A stretch of 64,000 nt of DNA from NZQO01 sp964639255 (GCA_964639255.1 CAZXDP010000008.1:1-64000), one strand, 5' to 3'; positions 26,340 through 35,411 are shown, counted from the stretch's first letter. Made by a program: numbers and translations. The notes: generated from the letters alone by a model not told the origin.

Positions 26340-26711
26340 TCAAAAAGGCGATTTATCTTTTGAACCTCTGGCATCTGCCAGCCACTTTCCGTTTTGCTTA
26401 ACCAGCTTGAAGAGACCTGGTGTTTTATCGTAAGCTGTTGTATATTTTACCCAAGCCACATCACCCATAATCGTGTCCTGCAAAACAGTAAACTTGGAAT
26501 CATCTTTTGGCGTTGCGTTGAACATATTTATAGTATTCATATAGTTGGAATAAGCCTGTGGTGTCGAGTTGGCCTTTAAGGCTTCTTTATCCTTTTCATA
26601 AAAGCTTTCAATAACAATCTGGGCTGTAGCACTTGGTCCCGAAACTTTAGTTGTGGAATCAGCACACGAAAGGAATAGCAGTACGAGCAATAAAACAACA
26701 ATATTTCTCAT
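26340..26711 (-). CDS. DUF4878-type lipoprotein at the end of the tra operon
   Basis: A 123-residue lipoprotein. The lipobox is LLFLSC (Cys at about 16). The rest has the NTF2-like outline of DUF4878 (ATAQIVIESFYEKDKEALKA, then short strands ending VKQNGKWLADA). It is seven bases downstream of traN and in the same direction, so it is probably an outer-membrane or periplasmic accessory of the conjugation machine. In CTnDOT this place is taken by traO-Q, which are not seen here. Alternatively it is an unrelated passenger. Confidence 0.65.
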   Translation of the reverse strand: MRNIVVLLLVLLFLSCADSTTKVSGPSATAQIVIESFYEKDKEALKANSTPQAYSNYMNTINMFNATPKDDSKFTVLQDTIMGDVAWVKYTTAYDKTPGLFKLVKQNGKWLADARGSKDKSPF

Positions 26712-26718
26712 AATGACT

Positions 26719-27549
26719 TTAATTTGGGTTATTGATATATCTGTGCGATAGCTTCATTTTAATATTTCGTTCACCATCTTTTTCATTCAGTTCTAAAATT
26801 GCCCTACGGTCATTGGATAATGAAAATTTGTGCAATACATAAACAAAACGTACCGTTTCACTTTCCGCAATTTTTGAAGGCAGATTATGTTTATAAATCG
26901 GCTCTTGATACAAACGTTGTAACGATTTCCTTTTCCCTTTTTGTCGTGTTTCAATCGAAAGGTTCAAGAAATTCAAATCGTAATCCAAAGTAGAATTATT
27001 CTCAATCTGGACGACGAAGTACAGTTCTTCTTTATCAAAAACGATATTCTCGACACTTAAAACAATGCCTTCATTTCGCTTTTTGATTCGACCTATTCGC
27101 TGTTTTCTATTGAGAAGATACGAGCAGAATTTTTGGAAATGGTATGTTCTGTTGTCTATCCGTTCTTCAGAAGATTCAGCAAGAATTGAATCAGTTACAA
27201 TCGGTTTTTCATTCCCGATACTACTTGATATCGGAATAAAATAATTGAGCTTAGAAAGCTGTTTTTTATACCTTACAATATACGAAAAAATCGAGCCATT
27301 TCGGTTGACTACCAGTAAATTACTTTCCTTTCCAGGCTTGGCTTGCAACAGGCCAAAATACTGTTCTTTCTCACGATTATAGGTAAAGACAAAATTATCT
27401 GAACCAGTTATACCTTGCCGAATAGGTTCCGGGAAGAATAGTGCAACATTCTTGGTGTCGTTTGCATAAATGGTATCTAATTTTATAGTTGTTTGCGCTT
27501 TCGCGAAAGCGAAAATAAATACGGTCAATATGGAAATTACCACTCTCAT
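26719..27549 (-). CDS. traN: Conjugative transposon protein TraN (DUF4138)
   Basis: A 276-residue secreted beta-rich protein. The signal peptide ends FAFAKAQT, encoded over the palindrome GCTTTCGCGAAAGC at 27497-27510. The body (FFPEPIRQGITGSDNFVFTY, SIFSYIVRYKK, LYFVVQIENNSTLDYDL) matches DUF4138/TraN, the VirB9-like outer-ring protein of Bacteroidota conjugation. It should interact with the TraM protein encoded immediately upstream, and their genes overlap by four bases. Confidence 0.85.
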   Translation of the reverse strand: MRVVISILTVFIFAFAKAQTTIKLDTIYANDTKNVALFFPEPIRQGITGSDNFVFTYNREKEQYFGLLQAKPGKESNLLVVNRNGSIFSYIVRYKKQLSKLNYFIPISSSIGNEKPIVTDSILAESSEERIDNRTYHFQKFCSYLLNRKQRIGRIKKRNEGIVLSVENIVFDKEELYFVVQIENNSTLDYDLNFLNLSIETRQKGKRKSLQRLYQEPIYKHNLPSKIAESETVRFVYVLHKFSLSNDRRAILELNEKDGERNIKMKLSHRYINNPN

Positions 27550-28475
27550 AACTTTGGTTTTAGAATTAATCTGTAATTGTTTAGGACGGTTACTTTTACC
27601 CTGCGATTAGAACGCCTGAATACTTGTGTAAGTCCGCCAACTTGTGGTACGCTGGGAATATTAATATCACCAATAACATCATCAAATACCTCTCTGGTTA
27701 CCTCTTCCCTAAAGTTGTTTTCGACATAGATGCCCTCACTACCGTCTTGCAAATCGAAGGCTTTCAGTTTGGTAGGGTGGTGTTTAATATTCTCAATTTC
27801 AATTAAAGCACGATTGGGCTGAAAACTGATAAAGCCGAAAATTGGTGTGTTCTTTGGCATCAGTTTACCATTGATAGTAGCCGATTTGGTTAGGCGCATC
27901 CGTAATCGGGTATTTGCTTGAACAACCTGGTCACCATCTACGACTACGTAAATCGTTTCATCTGTATTTCCGATTATTGAAATTTCATTGGGCTTGGGCG
28001 AGGCCGCAAAGAACAGTTGATGTTCCAGACCCAATTCCTTGGCTTCAATTTTTTGTTCTCTTTTAACTTCAGCAGAATCCACCTTTGGCGCTGTTTGTCG
28101 AACAACTTGCTTATGTCCCAAATTTTGATAGCGTTTTTCTGAATACTTTATCTTACCAGCATCGTAAATGCTATCCACAATGCGTTCTTTCTCACGTTCC
28201 GGTAAATCTGGGTCGTAAAAGCCCAGGGAATCAATCAGCTTTTCATCATAGATACTGGGCGCGTTGGTTTCACGCACTTCCCTGAGGTCGTTTATGGCAT
28301 CGAGTTTGGAATCGTATTCCTTCTGGTCTTCTTCCAATTCTGGTACAAGTGTCTGTTGAAGCGTATTTTCATCACTGTCCTCATCTTCCATCAGCATCAC
28401 CGAATAAGAAATGAGGAAGAGGAAAATGATGGCGAGTACACCAGCGAAAATGATCTTATTCTTTTCTACTTTCAT
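27546..28475 (-). CDS. traM: Conjugative transposon protein TraM
   Basis: A 309-residue protein with one N-terminal membrane helix (IIFAGVLAIIFLFLISYSVML), a long charged linker to about residue 140, and a C-terminal beta domain (TIYVVVDGDQVVQANTRLRM, then PIFGFISFQPNRALIEIENI). This matches the VirB10-like TraM of CTnDOT-type elements, which spans inner membrane to outer ring. Overlaps at both ends (4 bases with traN, 20 bases with traK) show tight coupling. The length is shorter than the ~450 residues of Bacteroides TraM, as seen in flavobacterial elements. Confidence 0.85.
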   Translation of the reverse strand: MKVEKNKIIFAGVLAIIFLFLISYSVMLMEDEDSDENTLQQTLVPELEEDQKEYDSKLDAINDLREVRETNAPSIYDEKLIDSLGFYDPDLPEREKERIVDSIYDAGKIKYSEKRYQNLGHKQVVRQTAPKVDSAEVKREQKIEAKELGLEHQLFFAASPKPNEISIIGNTDETIYVVVDGDQVVQANTRLRMRLTKSATINGKLMPKNTPIFGFISFQPNRALIEIENIKHHPTKLKAFDLQDGSEGIYVENNFREEVTREVFDDVIGDINIPSVPQVGGLTQVFRRSNRRVKVTVLNNYRLILKPKL

Positions 28476-29079
28476 AATCTATTTTTCTTAAAGTGTTTTC
28501 GAAATAATTGGTAATCAACAACCCGTGTGGATTGTTGGGAAAGTTTCTATCTACCATAATCAAGTTTCCAGTAGATACCAATTCGTAAGTGTCAATGACA
28601 GATCCACGATTGATTTCAAAAATGGTGACAGTCCGGAAAACATAGCTTCCGTTTTGTTGCTCAACCTGGGAATCGATACTTAATACTTTTTGAACCAATG
28701 AATACTGCAACAATCGGTTATAAACACCATCAGCCTTTTTCTGGCGGTACAGATTATCCACCGAGCTATTAGCTAACCAAAGTGCCTTTTCCAAATTACG
28801 TTCATAGTTACTGGCATCGATGTTGTAGAAATAGGTGTGAAATAGTTCCAAGTGCGCCAATGCTTCCACCTTAAAATTTTCCTTTTGCGTTACGAGCTTT
28901 AGCGGAATAATAGTGCCATCAGTATTGATGGCAAAGGCGCTGTTGAGCGCCTTCTGATTGGTGTTGAACACCATCCAAATAGCAAAACTGCTGGACAACA
29001 AAGAACAGACTACAACCGCCAAAACAATAAACCGATTTAGTTTTAGAACGTTGTATATGTTTTTATAAGGTGTTTTCAT
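28456..29079 (-). CDS. traK: Conjugative transposon protein TraK (VirB8-like)
   Basis: A 207-residue bitopic protein. A cytoplasmic N-terminus, one membrane helix (FIVLAVVVCSLLSSSFAIWM, about residues 18-37), then a periplasmic NTF2-like domain (VEALAHLELFHTYFYNIDAS) match TraK of Bacteroidota ICEs. It acts as an assembly scaffold of the inner-membrane complex. Its 3' end overlaps traM by 20 bases, and it begins 11 bases after traJ. Confidence 0.85.
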   Translation of the reverse strand: MKTPYKNIYNVLKLNRFIVLAVVVCSLLSSSFAIWMVFNTNQKALNSAFAINTDGTIIPLKLVTQKENFKVEALAHLELFHTYFYNIDASNYERNLEKALWLANSSVDNLYRQKKADGVYNRLLQYSLVQKVLSIDSQVEQQNGSYVFRTVTIFEINRGSVIDTYELVSTGNLIMVDRNFPNNPHGLLITNYFENTLRKIDYESRKE

Positions 29080-29090
29080 TCTGAATGGAA

Positions 29091-29933
29091 TTAGTTGGTA
29101 AACAATCTGAGCGTAAAGGATGTGGCACGTCTGTACAATTTGAATTTCAGGAACACGATAAACCCTACTGAGCCTAACTGTACCACAGGTGCGAAAAAGC
29201 CCTGGCCTGTGTCAGTTCCGAATAGGTTTACCCAGAAATTGGTGTTGATTTCGGTATAAATGGCATTGACAAATACATTGACCAGAAAAAACGCTGGCAC
29301 GAGCATATAAACGGCAGCGTACAATTTAAAGAAGGTATAGGCGAGCGAGCGAAACTTTTCAAATACGGCAAGGCTAATGACCAAAGGAAAAAAGGCTTGC
29401 ATTATTCCCAAAAGGAAAAAACGCTCTGCTAAGAATAGCGGATAGATGAACAAATCCAATATCCAAAGTATGGTGCTTAATATGAAGGCCAAAATTTTGA
29501 AACCAAACAATGGTGTTACCAACGCCTCGTACAAAAGTGTCATTGCCGAACTTGCAGCATCAAAAAGACTGACATCTTCCTCTAATGGTATATCCTGCAT
29601 CTGTAAGGGCAGTAACGCTGGTGCGGTTCCTCGATACTGCCCTTCGATGGCCACTAAAATCCCATCAAAAAACCCCAATACCTGCGTTGAGAATATGACC
29701 AAAAGCACAATGGCAAAATTCTTGGCCAATTCGCCCGGACTCAAACCCCAAGTGTAGCCGTCTTTATCCGCAACGCCTTCGTTATATTTTTTAAGAATAT
29801 TGACCAAGAAAAATAGGACAGCGAGCGTTTTCATTCCGGCAATGGTATATTGCGAAAAGTCGCTGGCCTGTATGGTCTGGAACACAGTATCTACATATTC
29901 CAAGCCAACCCCTAAAATGATGGTCGCGGTCAT
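29091..29933 (-). CDS. traJ: Conjugative transposon protein TraJ (VirB6-like)
   Basis: A 280-residue polytopic membrane protein with about six hydrophobic helices (for example MKTLAVLFFLVNILKKY and GFKILAFILSTILWILDLFI) and the conserved aromatic LFLAERFFLLGIMQAFFPLV region. This matches TraJ, the VirB6-like part of the inner-membrane channel. It sits two bases after traI, in the usual E-F-G-I-J-K-M-N order. Confidence 0.85.
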   Translation of the reverse strand: MTATIILGVGLEYVDTVFQTIQASDFSQYTIAGMKTLAVLFFLVNILKKYNEGVADKDGYTWGLSPGELAKNFAIVLLVIFSTQVLGFFDGILVAIEGQYRGTAPALLPLQMQDIPLEEDVSLFDAASSAMTLLYEALVTPLFGFKILAFILSTILWILDLFIYPLFLAERFFLLGIMQAFFPLVISLAVFEKFRSLAYTFFKLYAAVYMLVPAFFLVNVFVNAIYTEINTNFWVNLFGTDTGQGFFAPVVQLGSVGFIVFLKFKLYRRATSFTLRLFTN

Positions 29934-29935
29934 TG

Positions 29936-30523
29936 TTAGTATTCGGTTTCTCGATTATTGACTTTATCCTGCATTTTTCTGAATGAAATAATATCACGAT
30001 AACGTTTTGTTTTCATAGTGATGCTGGAAACCATCTGCTTCGATTCCAGTTCTTTTGCTTTCAGTATTTCGGCGCGTTCGGCATCACTCATTTTGAGGTA
30101 ATCGCTTGAGAGGACTTCGTCTATAAAATCCACCGTGTCCAATGAATTTTGGACAATGCTTTCAAACGAGGACATAACCCTATCAATTTCCTCGGGCTTG
30201 ATGTAGTGCGAATTCAGAATATCCTGAAGGTCATTCTGCATTACATTGATAAGGCGTTGATTGTTCTGTGCGATTTCCTCAACCGCTCTAAGTTGTTGGA
30301 CAACGCTCGATACTTTTTCGATGGCTTCTTTGGCATCCTTTAGAAATTTTACGGTCTTAATCATTTCTGCCGTCTGTTTTCCAGATTCTAACAGTTGTTT
30401 TACCAAACTGATGAAATTGGTATTGTCATAAACGGGCATCCCTTGGGCGGTAGCACCGCTAGGAAATAAAAGGGCTGTCGAAAGGACTAACCCGAATACG
30501 ATTGTTTTTACTTTGTTTCTCAT
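29936..30523 (-). CDS. traI: Conjugative transposon protein TraI (DUF4141)
   Basis: A 195-residue secreted helical protein. The signal peptide (about 1-26, ending GATAQG) is followed by a long helical region (LVKQLLESGKQTAEMIKTVK ... AIEKVSSVVQQL) of the DUF4141/VirB5-like TraI family. It probably forms a minor pilus or adhesin component. This TraI is unrelated to the F-plasmid relaxase of the same name. It begins 11 bases after the traG stop. Confidence 0.82.
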   Translation of the reverse strand: MRNKVKTIVFGLVLSTALLFPSGATAQGMPVYDNTNFISLVKQLLESGKQTAEMIKTVKFLKDAKEAIEKVSSVVQQLRAVEEIAQNNQRLINVMQNDLQDILNSHYIKPEEIDRVMSSFESIVQNSLDTVDFIDEVLSSDYLKMSDAERAEILKAKELESKQMVSSITMKTKRYRDIISFRKMQDKVNNRETEY

Positions 30524-30534
30524 AGCGTTTTGAT

Positions 30535-32931
30535 TTAAGATGAATATTCGATGATTGCTTTTTCCATATCTTGATGCTTCTCGTAGAGCTTCATTATTTC
30601 TTCATTCTCTTTCCCGTCCGTTAAGTAAGCTGCAAAGACTTCCTTTGGAACTTCAAGCCTAAAAATGTTACTTTCCTTTCCGATTTTGATGAACATTTCG
30701 GTGTACTTCCGTTGTCCGGAAAGGTTGTTTTTGATGGATTTTAACTGGTTCAGGTCGTGGCTGGACAAATTGAGCCGTTTAACCAATTCGTCATAGCCTT
30801 TTTCATTGTTGAGACTATAAATGACCTGTGTGTTTTCAAGAATACTTGCCGATGTGGAATTGTTCGGCAGCTGATTAATAGATTGAAGTATGATACCGAT
30901 AGCACCATTCTGTTTACGGATGGCCTGGTAATAGAATTCCACACTTTCAAGGACGTTATCAAACTTCAGTTGTTTTGCAAACTCATCGAAGAGAATAATC
31001 CCTTTTTCGGCGCGGTTGCGCCAAATAGTTCTTTGAATGGCGGACTTGATGAGCTTGAGCATTACGGACAAGATTTCCTTATTGTCCTTTACTTCGTCAA
31101 GTTCAAAGACAATCAATCGCTTGTCCTCGATTTTATAGGTCTGGTCTTCGCTGACCTCAAAGAGGAAACTATATAGACCATCACCGACGTACTCGGACAT
31201 TACGTGCAAAAAGCTCGTCACGTTGAAGTAGTCGGGATGGATTTTTAGGTCATCCAGGATATCCTTCTGATGCCTTTCTATAAAATTGTAAAAACCTTCC
31301 AGCGAATGGTTTTCTGAAGTGCTATCATAATAATGACGTAATATTTTTTTGACCGAAACCGATTGGGCTTTGGTCACTTTTAAATCTGATGCAAACAGTT
31401 CAAAAAGGAAAACCGATAAGTCTTCCAACCGTTCCGGTGTGAGGTCATTTTTATCGCTGATAAAGAATGGATTGATACCCAAGTTCTTTCCGCTCTCATA
31501 GCGGAGTACCGTGTACTTTTCAGGATAGAGCTTGGCAAATTTGGTGTAGGATCCACCGAGGTCAATTATGACCAGCCGGACACCATTTTCAAAATATTGA
31601 CGTAAGATGTTATTGGCCAAAAAGGATTTGCCTTCGCCAGTTGGCGCAAAAATGGCAAAGTTCCGTGCTTTGATGCGTTTCTTACGCTCATCCCAAACAT
31701 CCTTTAAAACCGGAATGTTATGTTCTCGGTCATTAAAGATGATTCCCGTATCGTCAGATTTGTAATTGCTATTGTTGATGAACAGGCAAAGCGCGTGCTT
31801 TAAGTCTGTTACGTACAAATCATTATTCGAGAAGTTGGAAGAGAAACAGCAGTAGCTGTTCAATATGTAATTTTTGCGTTCTTCACCGCGAGGATAGTAT
31901 GGGATGATATCCAGTTCTTTAAACTCAGTCTTGATTTTTGAGGTAATGGAATCGAGGCTCTTTTTGTCTTTTGCCCAATACACCACGTTAAGATGCCCAC
32001 GAATGATACGCGCATTATCATCTGCATTGATTTGGTCAAGAATATGCTGAATTTTATCAAGTACTACTTTATTCTGTGAACCGAAGTTTGAACTTTTATT
32101 GAGTTCTTCGATTTTCTTATCGAGCAACTTTCGCCATTTCTGTTTGTCATCTAAATACAGGATTTGATTGACGATGTGGTTCTCGTTAAGCGTCAGCCCA
32201 AGGCCATCAATAAACCCTTGATGAAACACAAAATCGTCAGAAGTGAATTTCTCATTGGTCTTGCTACTCTGCACACTTTCGCCAAAGCACAGTTCGCTGT
32301 TGACGGCCAGGGCATTAAAATGATTGTCACCAATGGTGACGTTCTTTTTTTCCAGTAAGATATCGGTATCAAATCCCTCGCTGAATCCGTTGAAATAGTT
32401 GGTGGTGAGCTGCTGTATTTCTTCCGCTTGAAGCGGAACAAAATGCATCTTTCGGCTGTTGTTGATGAACGATACCGAATCACTTACCGCATTGGCGAAT
32501 ACCTTGATATTATCATCCATCTGCTGAACAATCCCTTTGGAAACCTTACGGAATGGATTGACATATTTTGGATTGTTGAGTGCCTTGTTTTTGGTCAGGA
32601 TGAAGAATAGATAGCATTGGTGCTCAATGTACCCTCGACCTTTAAAATGGTTATGGGTAGCTTTTTCTAAAAAGGATTCGCTGGGCAGTTGCTCTGAGGA
32701 ATAGGACTTCTTTAAGTAGATATCCTGCTTATGGACAACCGTCCCGACTGGTAATGATTTCAATGCCTGAAACCAGGCACCGTGGATGTCTTCAAAATCC
32801 CTTTCAGATAAGGAATAGATTTCAGGCAGATTCCCTTTATAGCACAACACCACATTACCATTATTGGCAAAGACGATATTATCCTGAATATCCGCAATGG
32901 GTTGATATGCCGACAGGTTCATCTTATTCAT
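30535..32931 (-). CDS. traG: Conjugation ATPase TraG (VirB4-like)
   Basis: A 798-residue ATPase of the VirB4 class. The N-terminal ~400 residues bind the channel. Walker A APTGEGKS is at about residue 430, Walker B-like LIVFELDEV and ILFDEFAKQL follow, and IGIILQSINQLPNN carries the conserved glutamine. It energises pilus assembly and DNA or protein transfer. The length and motifs are normal. The start overlaps the traF stop by eight bases. Confidence 0.93.
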   Translation of the reverse strand: MNKMNLSAYQPIADIQDNIVFANNGNVVLCYKGNLPEIYSLSERDFEDIHGAWFQALKSLPVGTVVHKQDIYLKKSYSSEQLPSESFLEKATHNHFKGRGYIEHQCYLFFILTKNKALNNPKYVNPFRKVSKGIVQQMDDNIKVFANAVSDSVSFINNSRKMHFVPLQAEEIQQLTTNYFNGFSEGFDTDILLEKKNVTIGDNHFNALAVNSELCFGESVQSSKTNEKFTSDDFVFHQGFIDGLGLTLNENHIVNQILYLDDKQKWRKLLDKKIEELNKSSNFGSQNKVVLDKIQHILDQINADDNARIIRGHLNVVYWAKDKKSLDSITSKIKTEFKELDIIPYYPRGEERKNYILNSYCCFSSNFSNNDLYVTDLKHALCLFINNSNYKSDDTGIIFNDREHNIPVLKDVWDERKKRIKARNFAIFAPTGEGKSFLANNILRQYFENGVRLVIIDLGGSYTKFAKLYPEKYTVLRYESGKNLGINPFFISDKNDLTPERLEDLSVFLFELFASDLKVTKAQSVSVKKILRHYYDSTSENHSLEGFYNFIERHQKDILDDLKIHPDYFNVTSFLHVMSEYVGDGLYSFLFEVSEDQTYKIEDKRLIVFELDEVKDNKEILSVMLKLIKSAIQRTIWRNRAEKGIILFDEFAKQLKFDNVLESVEFYYQAIRKQNGAIGIILQSINQLPNNSTSASILENTQVIYSLNNEKGYDELVKRLNLSSHDLNQLKSIKNNLSGQRKYTEMFIKIGKESNIFRLEVPKEVFAAYLTDGKENEEIMKLYEKHQDMEKAIIEYSS

Positions 32932-33202
32932 AATCGAAACCTGAATTACGCTTGTTGCTGATGATTTTTGGAAAGGGATTACCCACTTGAAACATTTGAG
33001 GACTTTTGGCGATTCTCGTCAAAGCGACATATAGACTACCATTAAAGACCATTAAACCGATGATAATGCCAAAGCTGAAGGAAAAGATGATAATGAGCAG
33101 TGATGCCAAAATGGATACCATCATCAAGGCAAACAGGGAAAGGGGCAAGCCAAAGATGACCGCACGTTTCCGCATATTTCTATAGACTTCATACCGTTTC
33201 AT
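32924..33202 (-). CDS. traF: Conjugative transposon protein TraF (DUF4133)
   Basis: A 92-residue protein with two membrane helices (about 20-42 and 44-66) between a basic N-terminus (MKRYEVYRNMRKRAVIFGLP) and a short cytoplasmic end. This is the DUF4133/TraF family, analogous to VirB3 in position and topology, always between TraE and TraG. It overlaps traG by eight bases. Confidence 0.88.
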   Translation of the reverse strand: MKRYEVYRNMRKRAVIFGLPLSLFALMMVSILASLLIIIFSFSFGIIIGLMVFNGSLYVALTRIAKSPQMFQVGNPFPKIISNKRNSGFDYE

Positions 33203-33203
33203 C

Positions 33204-33491
33204 TTATACTACAATGCCTATTAGATAGGTGAAGATTCCAACGACTGCACCAGCAATTAGCACAAAGACCAATACACGGGTAATCCCTTTTTTAAGGTCT
33301 GCGTTTTCACCAAAGAAGTGACCTGCATTAAACAGGAAACCTATTAGAAAGATGACACCCAATATAATTGGGAAAATAGTTCGGATGGTGTCGGAAACAT
33401 CGTTGACAGAATCTTCAATACCACCAATTTGTGCAAAAAGCGAAGTGGATAAGAGCGAAAGAACGCCTGCCAAATAATATGTTTTTTTCAT
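33204..33491 (-). CDS. traE: Conjugative transposon protein TraE (DUF4134)
   Basis: A 95-residue secreted hydrophobic protein with a signal peptide (about 1-20, ending LFAQ) and two hydrophobic helices (about 38-60 and 72-95). DUF4134/TraE is the VirB2-like pilin candidate of the Bacteroidota system. It is the first gene of the tra operon. The gap 33492-33680 holds its promoter and that of the divergent amidase; no exact TAnnTTTG element is visible, so the promoter is not assigned. Confidence 0.88.
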   Translation of the reverse strand: MKKTYYLAGVLSLLSTSLFAQIGGIEDSVNDVSDTIRTIFPIILGVIFLIGFLFNAGHFFGENADLKKGITRVLVFVLIAGAVVGIFTYLIGIVV

Positions 33492-33680
33492 AACGAGTGG
33501 GTTTAAAATTTTGGTTCATTTTCGTTATGGGAAATTTACATATATTTGAACATAAATAACTGTAAATCAAATATTAGTGAATAAAATATTATTTGATATT
33601 GTTTGGTTTTCGTTGCTGTTATTTGGCATCAAATTCTATGGAATTTTGAAGCCGAACTGTTGAAAACCTAAAAGTTGAAA

Positions 33681-34343
33681 ATGAAAAAGTGGCTCAAAAA
33701 CGTCAGTTTTGTGATTTTACTTCTCAAAAGTTGCATCCTTTTTGGGCAGGATTTGGACGCAAAGAAAATTATCGTAATTGACCCTGGCCACGGCGGAAAT
33801 GATTCTGGTGCGATTGGGGTAAATAACTTAAAGGAAAAGAGTATAACCTTGGAAATAGCAAGGTCGATTTCGGAATTGGCCGAGAAAAACCACAATAAAA
33901 CTGTGGAAATTTATCAAACTCGTTATAGCGATACCTTAGTTTCTTTAAGTGATAGGGCCAAGCTGGCTAAAGGTCTAAATGCAGATTTGTTCCTGTCCTT
34001 GCATTGCAATCATTCGGATAATCCTAATGCTCGTGGTGTAGAAATCTATGTGTCCATTCAAAGGTCGAAGTTTTTGGATGAAGCAACTTGGTTTGGCTTT
34101 CAATTACAAGCTGACTTGAATGAGAAACTGGGTTTTGAAAGCAGAGGCGTGAAGTTCGCCAATTTTCAAGTACTTCGGGAAACAATTGACTTTATGCCTT
34201 CGGTTCTTGTGGAATTGGGGTTTTTGAGCAATGAGGATGAGAATGATTATTTGCGAAAGGTTGAATCCTTAAAGTCTTTGACTTTGATAATTTGGGAATG
34301 TTTAATTAAAAATATTAATAGTTATGAAAGAGTTAGGGATTGA
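33681..34343 (+). CDS. N-acetylmuramoyl-L-alanine amidase (Amidase_3)
   Basis: A 220-residue secreted zinc amidase. ATG 33681 is chosen over an in-frame TTG six bases earlier because it gives a standard signal peptide (MKKWLKNVSFVILLLKSCIL). Zinc and catalytic motifs: IDPGHGGNDSG (His), KEKSI (Glu), SLHCNHS (His), and VELGFLSNEDEN (Glu). It cuts the stem peptide from the glycan strand. Placed divergently beside the tra operon, it probably opens the cell wall for the conjugation channel, the role that lytic transglycosylases play in other systems. Confidence 0.88.
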   Translation: MKKWLKNVSFVILLLKSCILFGQDLDAKKIIVIDPGHGGNDSGAIGVNNLKEKSITLEIARSISELAEKNHNKTVEIYQTRYSDTLVSLSDRAKLAKGLNADLFLSLHCNHSDNPNARGVEIYVSIQRSKFLDEATWFGFQLQADLNEKLGFESRGVKFANFQVLRETIDFMPSVLVELGFLSNEDENDYLRKVESLKSLTLIIWECLIKNINSYERVRD

Positions 34344-34397
34344 GGTTATCAAGTGTTTAAAGGAAATAATTGAAACAATATTGAAAAGTGAATCAGA

Positions 34398-34919
34398 TTA
34401 ATAAAGTCCAATATATCCAAGGTTGGCAAGCCTGAAATTCATTGCCTGTTCACTAACTTTAAATTTTTTTGCCAAATAAGTTACAATATCGTCTGTCTTT
34501 TTTGGCGATTGTTTAATTGCTTTTTCAATAAATGATTTTGGCATAAGAAGAGATGCAGCGAAGGCATTTGCCTCTCTTTCTCTTCTAAATTCACCAGTAC
34601 TTGAATCACCGTCTCTGTACATAATACTCTCATTTTTATCTACAAACAATGGTTTGGTCTCTTTATGTAAAACAAAATGGCCAAGCTCGTGAGCAATGGT
34701 AAATCTTTTTCTATTAGGATGCTCATTATCATTATATCGAATATGAGGCTTGTTATTCTTTATTACAAATAAGCCAGATATATCAAAGTCCATATTCTCA
34801 GCTTTGACATCAACACCTAGGTGTTTGGAAATCTTGTAGACATCAATTTGACTTGGAGTTTTTATGTTAAGTTCCTTTAAAATATTTGAGGTGATTGACT
34901 CAATAGAATGATTAAGCAT
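34398..34919 (-). CDS. ImmA/IrrE-type metallopeptidase (CapP-like)
   Basis: A 173-residue cytoplasmic zinc peptidase. The HELGH motif is at residues 77-81, and the third ligand is in REREANAFAASLLMP around 114. A short C-terminal helical domain follows. Family members cleave a partner XRE repressor to switch on phage, ICE or stress genes. The gene is two bases downstream of an XRE gene, and the pair diverges from a CBASS-like operon. That arrangement is that of CapH/CapP, in which the peptidase cuts the CBASS repressor after DNA damage. An ICE-control role as in ImmA/ImmR is the alternative. Confidence 0.85.
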   Translation of the reverse strand: MLNHSIESITSNILKELNIKTPSQIDVYKISKHLGVDVKAENMDFDISGLFVIKNNKPHIRYNDNEHPNRKRFTIAHELGHFVLHKETKPLFVDKNESIMYRDGDSSTGEFRREREANAFAASLLMPKSFIEKAIKQSPKKTDDIVTYLAKKFKVSEQAMNFRLANLGYIGLY

Positions 34920-34921
34920 AG

Positions 34922-35260
34922 CTAAATGTTTTTAAGAAAATCCTTTAATTTTTGTTTCTGACCATCTTCAAGTTTTGAAGAATTTAGAAACTTGATATAA
35001 TCGCTTACCTCTGAAGTGGCAAGACTTACGATTTCATCGTTATTTGGAAGGAAGTAATCAATATTTACATTACATACTTTGGAAATCTCATAAAGAATAT
35101 GCAAAGGAATTTGATGTCGCCCAAGTTCGATGTTAGAGACAGAAGACCTGCTTAAATCCAGTTTTTTCGATAATTCAAGCTGACTAAGACCAAGAGATTC
35201 TCTTTGGGATTTAATCCTCTCGCCGATTAATTTGTATAGCGCTTCTTTATACTCTGTCAA
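34922..35260 (-). CDS. XRE-family repressor (CapH-like)
   Basis: A 112-residue DNA-binding protein. A helix-turn-helix (GERIKSQRESLGLSQLELSK then KLDLSRSSVSNIE) fills residues 12-65. The C-terminal part (about 75-112) is helical and charged and may dimerise. It is expected to bind the inverted repeats that flank the divergent promoters upstream and to repress both itself and the CBASS-like operon until the neighbouring peptidase cleaves it. Confidence 0.85.
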   Translation of the reverse strand: MTEYKEALYKLIGERIKSQRESLGLSQLELSKKLDLSRSSVSNIELGRHQIPLHILYEISKVCNVNIDYFLPNNDEIVSLATSEVSDYIKFLNSSKLEDGQKQKLKDFLKNI

Positions 35261-35286
35261 TGTTAGTTCAAGAAATTAATTTTCTG

Positions 35287-35406
35287 CAAAGGTAATAAAT
35301 GTTTATAAATCTGTCAATAGGGTGTTAATAACTTAATCGTTCAATTTTTGGCGTATTAAAATAATGCTTATATTTGTGACATAATTATGATAGTATTATA
35401 AACATT
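35287..35406. promoter_or_regulatory. Divergent promoters with flanking inverted repeat, XRE gene / CBASS-like operon
   Basis: Rightward promoter: TTTG at 35347-35350, 18 bases, TATATTTG at 35369-35376. Leftward promoter: complement of CAAAGGTA (35287-35294) gives TACCTTTG, with TTG (complement of 35315-35317) 20 bases upstream. AATGTTTATA at 35298-35307 lies between the two leftward elements; its exact complement TATAAACATT lies at 35397-35406, between the rightward -7 element and the first start codon. One repressor could therefore silence both directions. Confidence 0.65.
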
Positions 35407-35411
35407 ATATT

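Noticed and set aside
33492..33680. Exact promoter for the tra operon
   Set aside because: AT-rich with TTTG and CAAA words, but no TAnnTTTG on the right strand with correct spacing, so no assignment was made.
34324..34401. 25-residue open frame (MKELGIEVIKCLKEIIETIL...) overlapping the amidase 3' end
   Set aside because: A helical peptide is possible, but it overlaps two genes, has no promoter and no conservation that can be judged; not supportable.
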